DNA of 64,000 nt from Blastomonas natatoria (GTDB lineage: Bacteria > Pseudomonadota > Alphaproteobacteria > Sphingomonadales > Sphingomonadaceae): positions 5,891-69,890 of the forward strand of contig NZ_QJJM01000007.1 in NCBI RefSeq assembly GCF_003201955.1, given 5' to 3'. Made by a program: the position numbers and the translations under genes. Under the pieces are notes generated by a model that had not been told where the DNA came from, searched no databases, and saw only the letters and a program-made list of their open reading frames with translations. Positions 48,112-57,393 of the stretch are shown in pieces; the first letter of the stretch is position 1, and each line of letters opens with the position of its first letter.

Positions 48112-48471
48112 TCAGCGCCGACCGAACGGCGGCGGAGAGCCCCCGAGCTGCTCGACCATCTGGTTAAATTCGTTCAGACGAATGACCCGCTCAAGCTGGA
48201 ATCCTGCGCGTCCTCCCAGCGACCAGATCAGATGCGCCTCGATCCGGCCGATCACCGGCAATCGCACGGTGATGCGCTCGCCCTTTGCGAGCGGCATGTC
48301 GCCTTCGGTCATGAAGCCATTGGCCGAGATATTGACGATATGGGTCTTGATATCCCCCAGGTGCCTGTGCTCGGCGATCGTCGGATGACTGACGACATGA
48401 CGTGCTGCCTGACGTTTTTCCACCACCGCTAGTTTGGCACCTCTGGACATTTTCACCACCCGTTGAAGCAT
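48112..48471 (-). CDS. PilZ domain protein (c-di-GMP receptor candidate)
   Basis: Encodes 119 residues; an in-frame ATG at 48450 is an alternative start. The PilZ fold is suggested by EKRQAARHVV near the start (an R-xxx-R arrangement for binding c-di-GMP) and by VNISANGFMTEGD (the [D/N]xSxxG motif). It is a single-domain protein, so it may transmit c-di-GMP level to a partner. An EAL phosphodiesterase gene is about 6 kb away, but no direct link is seen. Confidence 0.82.
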   Translation of the reverse strand: MLQRVVKMSRGAKLAVVEKRQAARHVVSHPTIAEHRHLGDIKTHIVNISANGFMTEGDMPLAKGERITVRLPVIGRIEAHLIWSLGGRAGFQLERVIRLNEFNQMVEQLGGSPPPFGRR

Positions 48472-48549
48472 GTTTGCTGAAGTTCACCTTCGGGCAAATT
48501 TACCAACAAAGTGTAAATAGTCGAGCGGGATTACTTGTCAGTCGCTATG

Positions 48550-49773
48550 TCAATCCTCTGCCAGGACGAGGCCGTGCTTCTTCTGGCCAAGGCTCAGCTT
48601 GTCGCCGGGTTTAACCATGAAATCAAAGGATTGTACCTTCTCGCCGTTAACCTTGACGGCACCTTCCTCGATCTTGCGCTTCGCTTCCTTGTTGGATGCG
48701 GTGAAGCCGAGCGCGGTGTTCGCCTGAACGATCGACATGCCTTGAGGAGGTACGCGGATGCTGGGCAGATCACCGCCGGCCTGGCCCTGTTCGAATGTGG
48801 CGCGCGCGGTTTCTGCCGCAGCCTGTGCGGCCTCGGCGCCACGGCACATGGCGGTGGCAGCATCAGCCAGCAACTTCTTGGCCTCGTTGATTTCCGAGCC
48901 TTCAAGCGCTTCCAGCCGAGCGATCTCTTCGAGCGGAAGGTCGGTGAACAGGCGCAGGAACTTGCCGACATCGGCATCCTGCGTGTTCCGCCAGAACTGC
49001 CAGTAATCATAAGCCGGAAGCGCGTCCTCGTTGAGCCACACCGCGCCCTTCTCGGTCTTGCCCATCTTGCCGCCGTCCGCGAGCGTGATCAGCGGGGTGG
49101 TCACGCCATAGACCTCGGTGCCGTCGACGCGGCGCGCGAGCTCGATGCCGTTAACGATATTTCCCCATTGATCCGAGCCGCCCATCTGCAGGCGACAGCC
49201 GACGCGGCGAGACAATTCCAGGAAATCATAGGCCTGGAGGATCATGTAGTTGAATTCGAGAAAGCTGAGCGACTGCTCGCGATCGAGCCGCAACTTGACC
49301 GAATCGAAGCTGAGCATCCGGTTGATCGAGAAATGCTGGCCGATATCGCGCAGGAAGGGGATATACTCGAGCTTGTCGAGCCAGTCCGAGTTGTCGACCA
49401 TGATCGCATCGGTCGGACCATCGCCAAAGGTCAGGAAGCGTTCGAACACGCGCTTGATCGACGCGACATTGGCCGCGATCGTATCGGTTGTCAGCAAGCG
49501 GCGGGCTTCATCCTTAAAACTGGGGTCGCCGATCTTGCCGGTGCCGCCGCCCATGACGACGATCGGCTTGTGCCCGGTCTGCTGCAGGCGGCGCAGAAGC
49601 ATGATCTGCACCAGCGATCCGACATGAAGCGAAGGCGCAGTCGGATCGAAGCCGATATATCCCGGCACGACCTGCTTGGCGGCAAGCGCATCGAGCGCGG
49701 CTGCATCGGTCAGCTGGTGGATATAGCCGCGTGCATCGAGCAGGCGGAGCAGATCGGAAGAATATTGGTTCAT
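48550..49773 (-). CDS. tyrS: Tyrosyl-tRNA synthetase
   Basis: Encodes 407 residues. The class I signatures are [15 protein letters not shown] (HIGH variant, around residue 50) and [13 protein letters not shown] (KMSKS variant, around residue 230). The C-terminal S4 RNA-binding domain is [20 protein letters not shown] and the remaining residues. It charges tRNA-Tyr. Confidence 0.97.
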   Translation of the reverse strand: MNQYSSDLLRLLDARGYIHQLTDAAALDALAAKQVVPGYIGFDPTAPSLHVGSLVQIMLLRRLQQTGHKPIVVMGGGTGKIGDPSFKDEARRLLTTDTIAANVASIKRVFERFLTFGDGPTDAIMVDNSDWLDKLEYIPFLRDIGQHFSINRMLSFDSVKLRLDREQSLSFLEFNYMILQAYDFLELSRRVGCRLQMGGSDQWGNIVNGIELARRVDGTEVYGVTTPLITLADGGKMGKTEKGAVWLNEDALPAYDYWQFWRNTQDADVGKFLRLFTDLPLEEIARLEALEGSEINEAKKLLADAATAMCRGAEAAQAAAETARATFEQGQAGGDLPSIRVPPQGMSIVQANTALGFTASNKEAKRKIEEGAVKVNGEKVQSFDFMVKPGDKLSLGQKKHGLVLAED

Positions 49774-49821
49774 GATGGCGGCGCGCTTAGCATCGATGGG
49801 CGTGGTCGAAAAGCCGGTCTG

Positions 49822-50802
49822 TCACGCCTGTCCGGGTGAACATCGGCGATCCTCGCACGGGATGACCTCGAACGTGCAATGCGACAGCGCCGGCAGATCG
49901 CCAAGCAGCGCGCGATAATGCGCGGGCGGGCGGGGAAAATGTGTCGCCAGCGATACGATCAGCGCAAGATGGCCGGTACCGACCTGCCAGAGATGAAGAT
50001 CGACGACACGGTTATCGGCATCGCTTTCGATGCGCTGGCGAATCTGCTGCGCGACGGCAGGGTTTGCTTCCATGTCGAGCAGCACCCGCGATGACTGGCG
50101 CACGAGCCCTGCTGCCCACCAGAGAATGACGGCGGCGCCAACGATCCCCATCAGCGGGTCCAGCCATGCGAGGCCCAGCCACAAGCCGCCGCCCAGTGCC
50201 ACCAGCGCCAGCACCGATGTCAAGGCATCGGTGAGCACATGCACATAGGCAGCGCGCAGATTATGGTCATGATGATGGTCGTGATGGTCGTGATCATGGT
50301 CATGTTCATGTTCATGTTCATGTTCATCGTGATGATGATGCTCGTGTCCGCCCAGCAGAAAGGCGCTTGCCACATTGACCGCGAGACCGATGACCGTGAC
50401 GACGATCGCCGAGCGATAATCGATGATGACCGGATCGAGCAGCCGGTGCGCCGATTCCCAGACCATGAGCAGCGCGACCATGCCAAGCAGTAGCGCGCTG
50501 GTGAATCCGGTCAGCGATCCGACCTTGCCGGTGCCCATCGAAAAACGTCGGTCTGCTGCATGGGTGCGCGCAAAATGATAGGCGAACCCCGCAAGCCCCA
50601 GCGCGGCGACATGGCTGCCCATATGCCAGCCGTCAGCAAGCAGGGCCATTGACCCGGTCCACCAACCGGCGATGATTTCGGCGATCATGGTGACGGCAGT
50701 CAGCGCGACGACATACCAGGTGCGGCGTTCGCTTTCCTCGGCCCGGTGGCCGGCAAACACGTGATCGTGGGTCAGATTTTCCAGCGCAGCATCGTGGTGC
50801 AT
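49822..50802 (-). CDS. dmeF: DmeF-type cation diffusion facilitator
   Basis: Encodes 326 residues from the ATG at 50802 (MHHDAALENLTHDHVFAGHR). Six membrane helices with the metal site residues in ALLADGWHMGSH and in YVHVLTDALTSVLALVAL (HxxxD). Between helices four and five is a histidine-rich loop containing HEHHHHDEHEHEHEHDHD and further histidines. The family exports Co, Ni or related divalent metals from the cytoplasm using proton exchange. No adjacent metal-responsive repressor gene is visible, so regulation is unclear. Confidence 0.9.
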   Translation of the reverse strand: MHHDAALENLTHDHVFAGHRAEESERRTWYVVALTAVTMIAEIIAGWWTGSMALLADGWHMGSHVAALGLAGFAYHFARTHAADRRFSMGTGKVGSLTGFTSALLLGMVALLMVWESAHRLLDPVIIDYRSAIVVTVIGLAVNVASAFLLGGHEHHHHDEHEHEHEHDHDHDHHDHHHDHNLRAAYVHVLTDALTSVLALVALGGGLWLGLAWLDPLMGIVGAAVILWWAAGLVRQSSRVLLDMEANPAVAQQIRQRIESDADNRVVDLHLWQVGTGHLALIVSLATHFPRPPAHYRALLGDLPALSHCTFEVIPCEDRRCSPGQA

Positions 50803-51127
50803 GACGAATGTTCCGCAGATGACAGGGGAGGGGCCGGATATGCTTCCCGGCTCGCCCCCAAGTTTGTCAGCCCCGCCCCGCACATGCAAGTGCGATCCCG
50901 ATCTTCGCCAGGACCTTCCTTGCGCAGTTTTGATCGATCGCAATGAATGCCGTGCGGATTTTCGCGATAGGCTATTGCGAACGGCGCGGTACCCCTGTTG
51001 GCCGCGCCCGGGTCAAGCCCCCTGCGACGGGGTGGCTGGGGGCCGTCCCTGCCTGATCGAACATTCTGCAGCGCGCGTCGCCTTGCGCATCCGCCTGCGG
51101 AAAAGCCGAAACCTGGAAGGAGAGGCC
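50803..51127. promoter_or_regulatory. Divergent intergenic region with one FNR-like site
   Basis: A 325-base gap between the metal exporter and the universal stress protein genes, with no gene. TTGATcgatCGCAA at 50930-50943 matches eight of ten defined positions of the FNR-type box TTGAT-N4-ATCAA. Universal stress genes of related bacteria are often under Fnr control, but the evidence here is only this partial match. GGAAGGAG just before 51128 is a strong ribosome binding site. Confidence 0.3.
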
Positions 51128-51952
51128 ATGAAGAAGTCGAATATCATCATCGCAACAGATCTCAGCGCGCGCAGCGACCGGCATGTCGAGCGGGGATTGG
51201 CTATTGCCAAGGACCTCGATTGCCAGCCGGTCATCGCGCATGTCGCGGCGGGCGCGCTCACTGGCGACGGCCATGAAAGAGCTGATGTTGTCCGCCGATT
51301 GCGGCGGGATTTCGGTCCGCAGGTCGAAAGCTGGAAAATCATATTGGGCGAAGGCAATGTGCCCGAGAAGCTGGCCGAGGCTGCCATCGTTCAGGATGCC
51401 TGCCTGATCGTTGTTGGGATCGCGCGGTTCAACAATTTGCGCGATTTCGTGCTGGGAACGGCGGTCGATCATCTGGTGAGGCACGCCGTGGTGCCTGTCC
51501 TGGTGGTCAAACAGGGTGCGCACCGCCCCTATGCCCGCCTCGCGGTCGCTACTGACTTCTCGGACTGTTCGGCAGAAGCGCTCAAGGCAGCGCTGGCGCT
51601 GTTTCCCCATGCCAAGATCGACCTGATCAGCGTCTTTCACGTCGCCTATCCCGGATTTCTCAAGGCCGATGGCGTTGCCAAGGAGATGGCCGCCGAAGCG
51701 CGCGAGGAAATGGAGAAATTCCTGACGCGCTACGAAATCGCGGCGGACGATCGTGCGCGCATCACCAGCCATGTCATCGAGGGCAGCTTCGAAGGCGTGA
51801 TGTGGGCCTGGATGGACGAGGAAAAGGCCGATCTGCTGGTGCTTGGCACGCAGGGGCGCAGCGGCCTCGCGCATGCGGCCATCGGCAGTACGGCCAGCAG
51901 GTTGCTGGAAACCGTTCCGTCCGATGTGCTGATGGTCAGAAAGCGCAAGTAA
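51128..51952 (+). CDS. Tandem-domain universal stress protein
   Basis: Encodes 274 residues starting MKKSNIIIATDLSARSD after a GGAAGGAG ribosome binding site. It has two UspA domains: the first to about residue 135 (IIIATDLSARSDRHVERGLA; GTAVDHLVRHAVVPVLVVK) and the second from there (LAVATDFSDCSAEALKAAL; LVLGTQGRSGLAHAAIGSTA). The G-2-x-G-9-G-[S/T] nucleotide motif is clear in the second domain (GTQGRSGLAHAAIGSTAS). Such proteins help survival under starvation, oxygen limitation or oxidative stress. Confidence 0.92.
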   Translation: MKKSNIIIATDLSARSDRHVERGLAIAKDLDCQPVIAHVAAGALTGDGHERADVVRRLRRDFGPQVESWKIILGEGNVPEKLAEAAIVQDACLIVVGIARFNNLRDFVLGTAVDHLVRHAVVPVLVVKQGAHRPYARLAVATDFSDCSAEALKAALALFPHAKIDLISVFHVAYPGFLKADGVAKEMAAEAREEMEKFLTRYEIAADDRARITSHVIEGSFEGVMWAWMDEEKADLLVLGTQGRSGLAHAAIGSTASRLLETVPSDVLMVRKRK

Positions 51953-51964
51953 CCCGAATCAGGG

Positions 51965-52873
51965 TCAGCGGTCTTCGGCCAATGCCTTGAGCAGCGCGCA
52001 CTCGAGCGGATCGAGCGCACCATCGGCATCGACCATGGCCTGCAGCCAGCCGTCTTCTTCAGCGCTGATGCCGGTTTCGGCCAACGGGGCGGGGGCCGGG
52101 CGATCGGCCGGAGGAGGTACATTGCCGAGCGACCGGAACATGCGGCCGAAGAAGCTGCCTATTACGGCGGATGTATCGGTCATGAAGGCATGCAGCCGTG
52201 CCGCATCGGCTCGGCTGAGTGCGCGAAAGCGCTGGTCGGTCATCAGATGCAGTCGCATCGCCTGCACGAAGAGGCTTTGCCATTCGGGCGCATTGTTACC
52301 GCCCAGGGTCGCGTCCTTGATCGCGAACAGCAATTCGGCTTCCTCGCGATTGATATGCGCTGGGGCCATGCCGCCGGTGGCATAGAGCACGCGCCGCAGC
52401 AGGCGAACCTCGGTCGTGCCGATGCTTCCAGGCTGCAGACCGCCGCCGCAGCGTGTCGGGCCCTCGCCATGCAGAACGGCATTGCGGATCTGCTCAAGGG
52501 CATAGCGCTTGAGGCGATCGGGCCCGTTCTCGGCCTTTTCAATCACCTTCACCAGCAATTCGAGCTCGGCCAGGCTGTCGACCTTGCCGTCGTGGTCGAT
52601 GGCCGCGATCAGCCAGTCGGCATTCTCGTCGCTGACATAGCCGCGCGGCTCGGCCTGTTCGACAATATAGGCGGCGATCGCCTCGACAAAGAAGTCGACC
52701 CATTCGGTGCTCGGTGCGCTGCTGGCGCGGTTGAGCTCGAACAGGATGGCGGCCTCGTTCGGGGTGATGCGGCCATCGGGCCAGACGACGCGGCGAAGCG
52801 CGAGTGTTTCGTCGGGTCCAAGCGCCCGGGCCTGCGCGATCATCGCGGTTACGTCGTCAAGCGGTTTGGTCAT
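51965..52873 (-). CDS. TerB-like repeat protein of unknown function
   Basis: Encodes 302 residues without a signal or membrane helix. Four short units with the same plan recur: WPDGRITPNEAAILFELN (about 31-48), DHDGKVDSLAELELLVKVI (about 93-111), the diverged GMAPAHINREEAELLF (about 168-183), and DADGALDPLECALLKAL (at the end). In each, a D/N-x-G turn is followed by a helix, which resembles both TerB domains of tellurite resistance proteins and EF-hand loops. A calcium-binding role is possible for the second and fourth units. The gene is alone, 12 bases from the convergent universal stress gene. Confidence 0.65.
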   Translation of the reverse strand: MTKPLDDVTAMIAQARALGPDETLALRRVVWPDGRITPNEAAILFELNRASSAPSTEWVDFFVEAIAAYIVEQAEPRGYVSDENADWLIAAIDHDGKVDSLAELELLVKVIEKAENGPDRLKRYALEQIRNAVLHGEGPTRCGGGLQPGSIGTTEVRLLRRVLYATGGMAPAHINREEAELLFAIKDATLGGNNAPEWQSLFVQAMRLHLMTDQRFRALSRADAARLHAFMTDTSAVIGSFFGRMFRSLGNVPPPADRPAPAPLAETGISAEEDGWLQAMVDADGALDPLECALLKALAEDR

Positions 52874-52951
52874 GGGTCTTGCGCTGCCTGCTGCCTCGAT
52901 TGGCGACAGGATTAGCGCACAAGCCTTAAGAGCCGGTAATCATCCCCAGGC

Positions 52952-53761
52952 TCATTCTCCGCGCGGGGGTAGGGGGAAGAAGGATGAGGTCCGCGCAATG
53001 TAGTCGGCATATTCGGGGCGCGTCTTCCTGAGGCCGCGTTCGAGCATCGCCGCCCCGCTCCATTTCACCAGGGTGAAGTTGAGGAATACGGGTCCGATCA
53101 GGCTCGCCAGGCCGATGTCCCAGCCAGTCGAGAAGGCCACCAGCCAGATGCCCCACCAGGTGCAGGCATCGCCGAAATAATTGGGGTGCCGGGTATAGCG
53201 CCACAGCCCCGTGTTCAGCACCTTGCCCTTGTTGGCGGGATTGGCGCGGAATGTCTCGAGCTGCGCATCACCGATGGTTTCGAAGGCGATGCCGATGGCC
53301 GCTATCACTGCCCCCACCAGCGCGAGTGCGTTCAGCTCGCCGCCCCGCCAGATGCCCAGCTGCGCCGGCAGGCAGACCATGAACAGCAGCGGTCCCTGGA
53401 GCAGGAACACCTGGAGCAGCGCGGTCTTTGCAAAGCTCCAGCCCTTCTTCTGCTGCGCAGAAGCGATGATCTTGGCGTAACGCGGATCGACGCCGTTGCG
53501 CCGCCACCGCACGAACAGGTGCAGCCCCAGCCGTGTCCCCCAGATTGCGGTCAGCGCCAGCAGCAGCACGGCGCCGGGCGATGCGGCATCGCTCAGCCAG
53601 AAGGTGACCGCAGCAAGTAGTACCATGCCCATCGGCCAGACCGCATCGATGAACGATACGTCCTTGATCGCCACGGCGACGCCCCAGAGGATGATCATCA
53701 CGCCGAAAATGAGCACGAGGTTGTGCAGCAACAGGGGAACGGCTTCGGTCACGGGGATCAC
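52952..53761 (-). CDS. DUF1295 / steroid 5-alpha-reductase-like membrane protein
   Basis: Encodes 269 residues with about seven hydrophobic helices. The conserved C-terminal catalytic region of the DUF1295 and isoprenylcysteine methyltransferase-like families is present: GKVLNTGLWRYTRHPNYFGD followed by RKTRPEYADYIARTSSFFP. Members are thought to reduce or methylate lipid-like substrates with a nucleotide cofactor. Its start overlaps the acyltransferase gene's stop by four bases, so the two genes form an operon that may act on membrane lipids. Confidence 0.87.
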   Translation of the reverse strand: MIPVTEAVPLLLHNLVLIFGVMIILWGVAVAIKDVSFIDAVWPMGMVLLAAVTFWLSDAASPGAVLLLALTAIWGTRLGLHLFVRWRRNGVDPRYAKIIASAQQKKGWSFAKTALLQVFLLQGPLLFMVCLPAQLGIWRGGELNALALVGAVIAAIGIAFETIGDAQLETFRANPANKGKVLNTGLWRYTRHPNYFGDACTWWGIWLVAFSTGWDIGLASLIGPVFLNFTLVKWSGAAMLERGLRKTRPEYADYIARTSSFFPLPPRGE

Positions 53762-54390
53762 AGGCGGCTATCCTTGATGATGTCGGTGCCCGCACGGTCG
53801 GGATGGCGCGGGGTCACGCTCTTGTAGAATTCCATGATCTTCTTCATGTCTTCGGCATAATCGCCGGTGGGCATCATCGCGGGGCCGAGCCCGCCGACCT
53901 TGCGACCATAATCCATCAGCCCGCAGACCAGGGGCACCCGAGCGGCCAGTGCAATCTGGTAAAAGCCGGTGCGCCATTGGCGGACATTGCCGCGCGTTCC
54001 TTCGGGCGCGATGGTCAGCATGAACTCGTCGCGCCGGGCGAATTCCTCGACCATCTGCTGCACCTGGCCGCGATTGTAGCTGCGCTCGACCGGTACCCCG
54101 CCCATGTCGCGCATGAACCGCCCCAGCGGCCACCGGAACAGCGAGGTCTTGGCCATGAAATGCGCCTTGATGCCAAGGTCGCCTGTGAGCCCCAGAAAAT
54201 AGAGGAAATCCCAGTTGCTGGTATGCGGCGCGGCGATGATGACAAAGCGGCGCGGCTCGGGCACCTCGCCCTCCGCGCGCCATCCCTGGCTGCGATAAAG
54301 CATCAGCAGCAGGCGCCGCACGAGGCGCGAAAGCAGGGTGGGGGGACGGTCGTCGGTCCGCGGTGGCCACACGTCGTCGTGAATATCCAT
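53758..54390 (-). CDS. Lysophospholipid acyltransferase family protein
   Basis: Encodes 210 residues with the PlsC-type active site IAAPHTSNWDFLYFL (HxxxxD), the second motif GGVPVERS and the third APEGTRGNVRQW (EGTR). The short length and low hydrophobicity suggest a peripheral membrane enzyme. It probably transfers acyl chains to lysophospholipids or a related acceptor. It overlaps the downstream DUF1295 gene by four bases. Confidence 0.88.
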   Translation of the reverse strand: MDIHDDVWPPRTDDRPPTLLSRLVRRLLLMLYRSQGWRAEGEVPEPRRFVIIAAPHTSNWDFLYFLGLTGDLGIKAHFMAKTSLFRWPLGRFMRDMGGVPVERSYNRGQVQQMVEEFARRDEFMLTIAPEGTRGNVRQWRTGFYQIALAARVPLVCGLMDYGRKVGGLGPAMMPTGDYAEDMKKIMEFYKSVTPRHPDRAGTDIIKDSRL

Positions 54391-54495
54391 GATGTCCTGA
54401 ATCCGCCCCCGTTCTGGTCCTTGCGCCAGATACGACAGGCAGAGTGCATAAGATGCGGCAGACTGGCAAATGTTATTGCGCCGATCTGGCGGCGA

Positions 54496-54831
54496 TCAGG
54501 CGATGCAAGAAGCGATGAGCGCTTCGAGCCTGGCCACAAGCGCGGCTCCGTCTCCCTCGATCCGGAACTGTTTGGCACGGCCGGTCGCGCCCGATTTCAA
54601 CGAAACGTCGCGTTTGCGAACTTGCAAAGCCGTGCTGAGCAGATTGATGAGTGCCGCATTGGCGGCACCTTCGGCGGGAGGCGCGGCAATGCGAAGCTGC
54701 AAAACAGCTCGCCCGTCGGCATCGTGGCCAATCCCGCCGATCGCGTTTCCTCTGGCGCGCGGTCTCGCGCGAACGAACAGCAAGACCCCGCCCGGCACGA
54801 TGCGCCAGGGCGGGGTCTCTTCGGATGACAT
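54496..54831 (-). CDS. DUF167 (YggU) family protein
   Basis: Encodes 111 residues matching the small alpha-beta DUF167 family: RARPRARGNAIGGIG, then LQLRIAAPPAEGAANAALIN (the conserved PPxxGxAN segment) and VSLKSGATGRAKQFRIEG. Function is unknown. It is upstream of the DUF885 gene by position but read away from it in the same direction; 14 bases separate the two. Confidence 0.88.
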   Translation of the reverse strand: MSSEETPPWRIVPGGVLLFVRARPRARGNAIGGIGHDADGRAVLQLRIAAPPAEGAANAALINLLSTALQVRKRDVSLKSGATGRAKQFRIEGDGAALVARLEALIASCIA

Positions 54832-54845
54832 TGCGTTGCGGCCGA

Positions 54846-56666
54846 TCAGCCCTTGGTCGCGGCGATCCAGCGGTTGATCTTCTCTTCCAGCACGCTCATC
54901 GGCAGCGCCCCGGTGTTGAGCACCTGATCGTGGAATTCGCGCGGATCGAACTTCGAACCCAGTTCCTTTTCAGCCTTCGCCTTCAGCCGCTGGATGGTCA
55001 GCGCGCCGATCTTGTAGGCGAGCGCCTGGCTGGGAATGGCAATATAGCGCTCGACCTCTGCAGTGGCATCGGTTTCGCCCATCGACGAGTTTTCGAGCAT
55101 GTACTTGATTGCCTGTTCGCGCGTCCAGCCCTTGGAATGGATGCCGCTGTCGACGACCAGTCGCATCGCACGCAGCATCTCGTCGTCGAGATGGCCGAAG
55201 CGCTGGTACGGATCTGTGAACAGGCCCATCGGATATCCCAGCTTCTCGGAATAGAGCGCCCAGCCCTCGACATAGGCGGTGTTGCCACCAAAGCGCATGA
55301 AGGCCGGAAGATCCTGGTTTTCCTGCGCCAGACTGATCTGGAAATGATGCCCCGGAGCGCCTTCGTGCAGATACAGCGTGGTCATGCCCGGCGTGGTCCG
55401 GCTGGGCAGGTCATAGGCGTTGAAATAGAAGATGCCGGGGCGCGATCCGTCGGGATTGCCCGACTGATAGCTGCCGCCAGCCTCGAACTTCTCGCGGAAT
55501 TCCTCATAGGGGCGGATTTCCAGCGGGGTCTTGGGCAGCACCTTGAACTGGGTCGAGATGACCGCATCGACCTTCTTGCCGATATCGTAATAGCCCTGGG
55601 TCAAGGCCTCGCGGGTCGGCATCTTGAACTTGGGGTCGGTGCGCAGATAGTTGAAGAACTCGGTCAACGTGCCCTTGAAGCCGACTTCGGTCTTGATCGC
55701 TTCCATCTCGGTGAGGATACGCTTGACCTCGCTCAACCCCAGATTGTGAACCTCGTCGGCCGTCAGCGGCAGCGTCGTGGTCTGCTCGATCAGATAGCCG
55801 TAAAGCTTGTCACCGCCCTTCATGTACTTGAGGCCGACGCCCTCGCGCGCATCCTTCAAATAGTCATTGGCAAGATAGTCGCGCAGCCGCTTGTAGGCCG
55901 GATAGATGTCGTCGGTGATGGCCTTGCGATAGGCTTCGGTAAAGCGCGCCTTGTCAGCCTCGCTGAAATCGGCGGGAAACTGCTTGGTCGGCCCGAAATA
56001 TGGCGATTCCTCAGGCTTCTGCGCCAGCTGGGTGTCAAGCTGTTCGATCACGTTGCGGATGGTCAGCTTGGTCTCGACCACACCGGAGGCCTGTCCCTGC
56101 TTGAACCGCTCGATCGAGCGATCGATCAGCGTCACGAATTCCTTGTGACGCTTGAGGTTGTTCTCATAGTCGGTGACCGTCTTGAACGGAGCCGTGCCGG
56201 TGCCCGACGCGAAATTGGGGTAGAAGGTGTGGAAGCCGAAAAAGTGGTTGATCGGCCGCACAGCGGTCAACGGCAGAAACTCGGCCGACAAGCCCTTGAG
56301 CGTATCCTTCTGGTTCCGCTGGAAAATGTCATAGGCAATCTGGTTGGTCGGGGTCAGCTTCGACCGGTCAATTTTCGCCAGTTCGGCCAGATTGGCCTCG
56401 GCAGCCTTGCGTTCGCCATCGAAATAGGCGTCGGTCACATAATCGCCAAGGCGGTCGGCATAGCGTGTGTCGCCGCGAAACAGGCCATTGATCGGGTTGC
56501 GTTTCAGGCTGGCCTCGTCATCAGCGGCGAACAGCGCGGTCAGGCGGGCATCTTCTGACTGGGGCGCAGCCTGTGTCGCCGACTGGGCGAGGGCCGGTGC
56601 AGTGGCAATCGGTGCGGCAAGCGCGGCGCTGGCGAGCAGCAGCATGGTCTGACGGAACAAAGGCAT
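54846..56666 (-). CDS. DUF885 family protein, exported
   Basis: Encodes 606 residues from the ATG at 56666, giving a Sec signal MPLFRQTMLLLASAALAAP. DUF885 landmarks are present: GLKYMKGGDKLYGYLIEQTT in the centre, FYFNAYDLPSRTTPGMTTLY, and LHEGAPGHHFQISLAQENQD, whose HEGxPGHH arrangement suggests a metal-dependent hydrolase or peptidase site. A further stretch reads GNTAYVEGWALYSEKLG. Members are periplasmic and poorly characterised. The DUF167 gene follows on the same strand. Confidence 0.88.
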   Translation of the reverse strand: MPLFRQTMLLLASAALAAPIATAPALAQSATQAAPQSEDARLTALFAADDEASLKRNPINGLFRGDTRYADRLGDYVTDAYFDGERKAAEANLAELAKIDRSKLTPTNQIAYDIFQRNQKDTLKGLSAEFLPLTAVRPINHFFGFHTFYPNFASGTGTAPFKTVTDYENNLKRHKEFVTLIDRSIERFKQGQASGVVETKLTIRNVIEQLDTQLAQKPEESPYFGPTKQFPADFSEADKARFTEAYRKAITDDIYPAYKRLRDYLANDYLKDAREGVGLKYMKGGDKLYGYLIEQTTTLPLTADEVHNLGLSEVKRILTEMEAIKTEVGFKGTLTEFFNYLRTDPKFKMPTREALTQGYYDIGKKVDAVISTQFKVLPKTPLEIRPYEEFREKFEAGGSYQSGNPDGSRPGIFYFNAYDLPSRTTPGMTTLYLHEGAPGHHFQISLAQENQDLPAFMRFGGNTAYVEGWALYSEKLGYPMGLFTDPYQRFGHLDDEMLRAMRLVVDSGIHSKGWTREQAIKYMLENSSMGETDATAEVERYIAIPSQALAYKIGALTIQRLKAKAEKELGSKFDPREFHDQVLNTGALPMSVLEEKINRWIAATKG

Positions 56667-56952
56667 GTGTTGATAATCCCTGTTTTGATGCGCTCCACAC
56701 ATGGTCGCTGGACAGCGGAGAGCATATACGATGCCGCTAACATGGCATTAACCGCACGGCAATCATGCCGTTATGCACTCGTCGAACCGGGATTGGCGTT
56801 TGTGGAAAGCCGGCTCAAAAAGCGGGTCGAATTGATTGCGTCGATTAACATGGATCAACTTATCGATGAAACTTTATGCCCGGCCAATGGTTTGACATTT
56901 TAGAAGCCGCTCATAATGGGTTGGCCTGTTGGAAACTTACACCGTTATCGCC

Positions 56953-57360
56953 ATGACCGCCCGTATCCTCATCATTGAAGACGAGTTTCTCGTCGCACTC
57001 GACATGCAGGTCGGGCTTGAAGATGCCGGCTATGAAGTCGTGGGCGTCGGAGATGACTGGAAATCGGCGATGCGCCTGGCCGAATTGTCGCCCACGGTTG
57101 CTCTGGTCGATATCAACCTGTGCGACGGAGCCACCGGGCCTTCGATTGGCGCGTGGCTCGGCCAGGAAATCGGATGCACCGTGATTTTCGTGACGGCCAA
57201 CCCTCGCCAGATCGACATACCCATCCCAGGAGCGCTGGGAGTGATGATCAAGCCGGCAGACAGCCGTCAGGTTGTCGAGGCGGTCGATTTCGCTCTTGCC
57301 GCGCGCGAGGGCTCGGCGACGCCCGCTCCTCCGCCAGGGCTGACGCTGCTGTCTCACTGA
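56953..57360 (+). CDS. Single-domain response regulator
   Basis: Encodes 135 residues from the ATG at 56953; a TTG eight codons upstream is possible. It is one receiver domain: acidic pocket IIEDEFLVALD, the phosphoacceptor aspartate in ALVDINLCDG (about residue 54), threonine in IFVTANPRQ and lysine in VMIKPADSRQ. The short C-terminal tail has no DNA-binding domain. It converges with an HWE-type kinase gene 33 bases away and probably is its partner. Confidence 0.9.
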   Translation: MTARILIIEDEFLVALDMQVGLEDAGYEVVGVGDDWKSAMRLAELSPTVALVDINLCDGATGPSIGAWLGQEIGCTVIFVTANPRQIDIPIPGALGVMIKPADSRQVVEAVDFALAAREGSATPAPPPGLTLLSH

Positions 57361-57393
57361 ACGGATCAGCTTCACCAGCGCCGTCGGCGCCGC

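Noticed and set aside
50281-50340. A short repetitive GTGATGGTCATGTTCATG stretch considered as a tandem repeat locus or CRISPR-like array
   Set aside because: It is coding DNA for the alternating His-Asp/Glu loop of the cation exporter; no spacers or regular repeat units occur. No CRISPR array was found anywhere in the window.
50239-50493. A plus-strand frame rich in Met, Val and Ile inside the metal exporter gene
   Set aside because: It is the antisense of the histidine-rich loop of the DmeF-like protein; the repeats CAT/ATG explain its composition.
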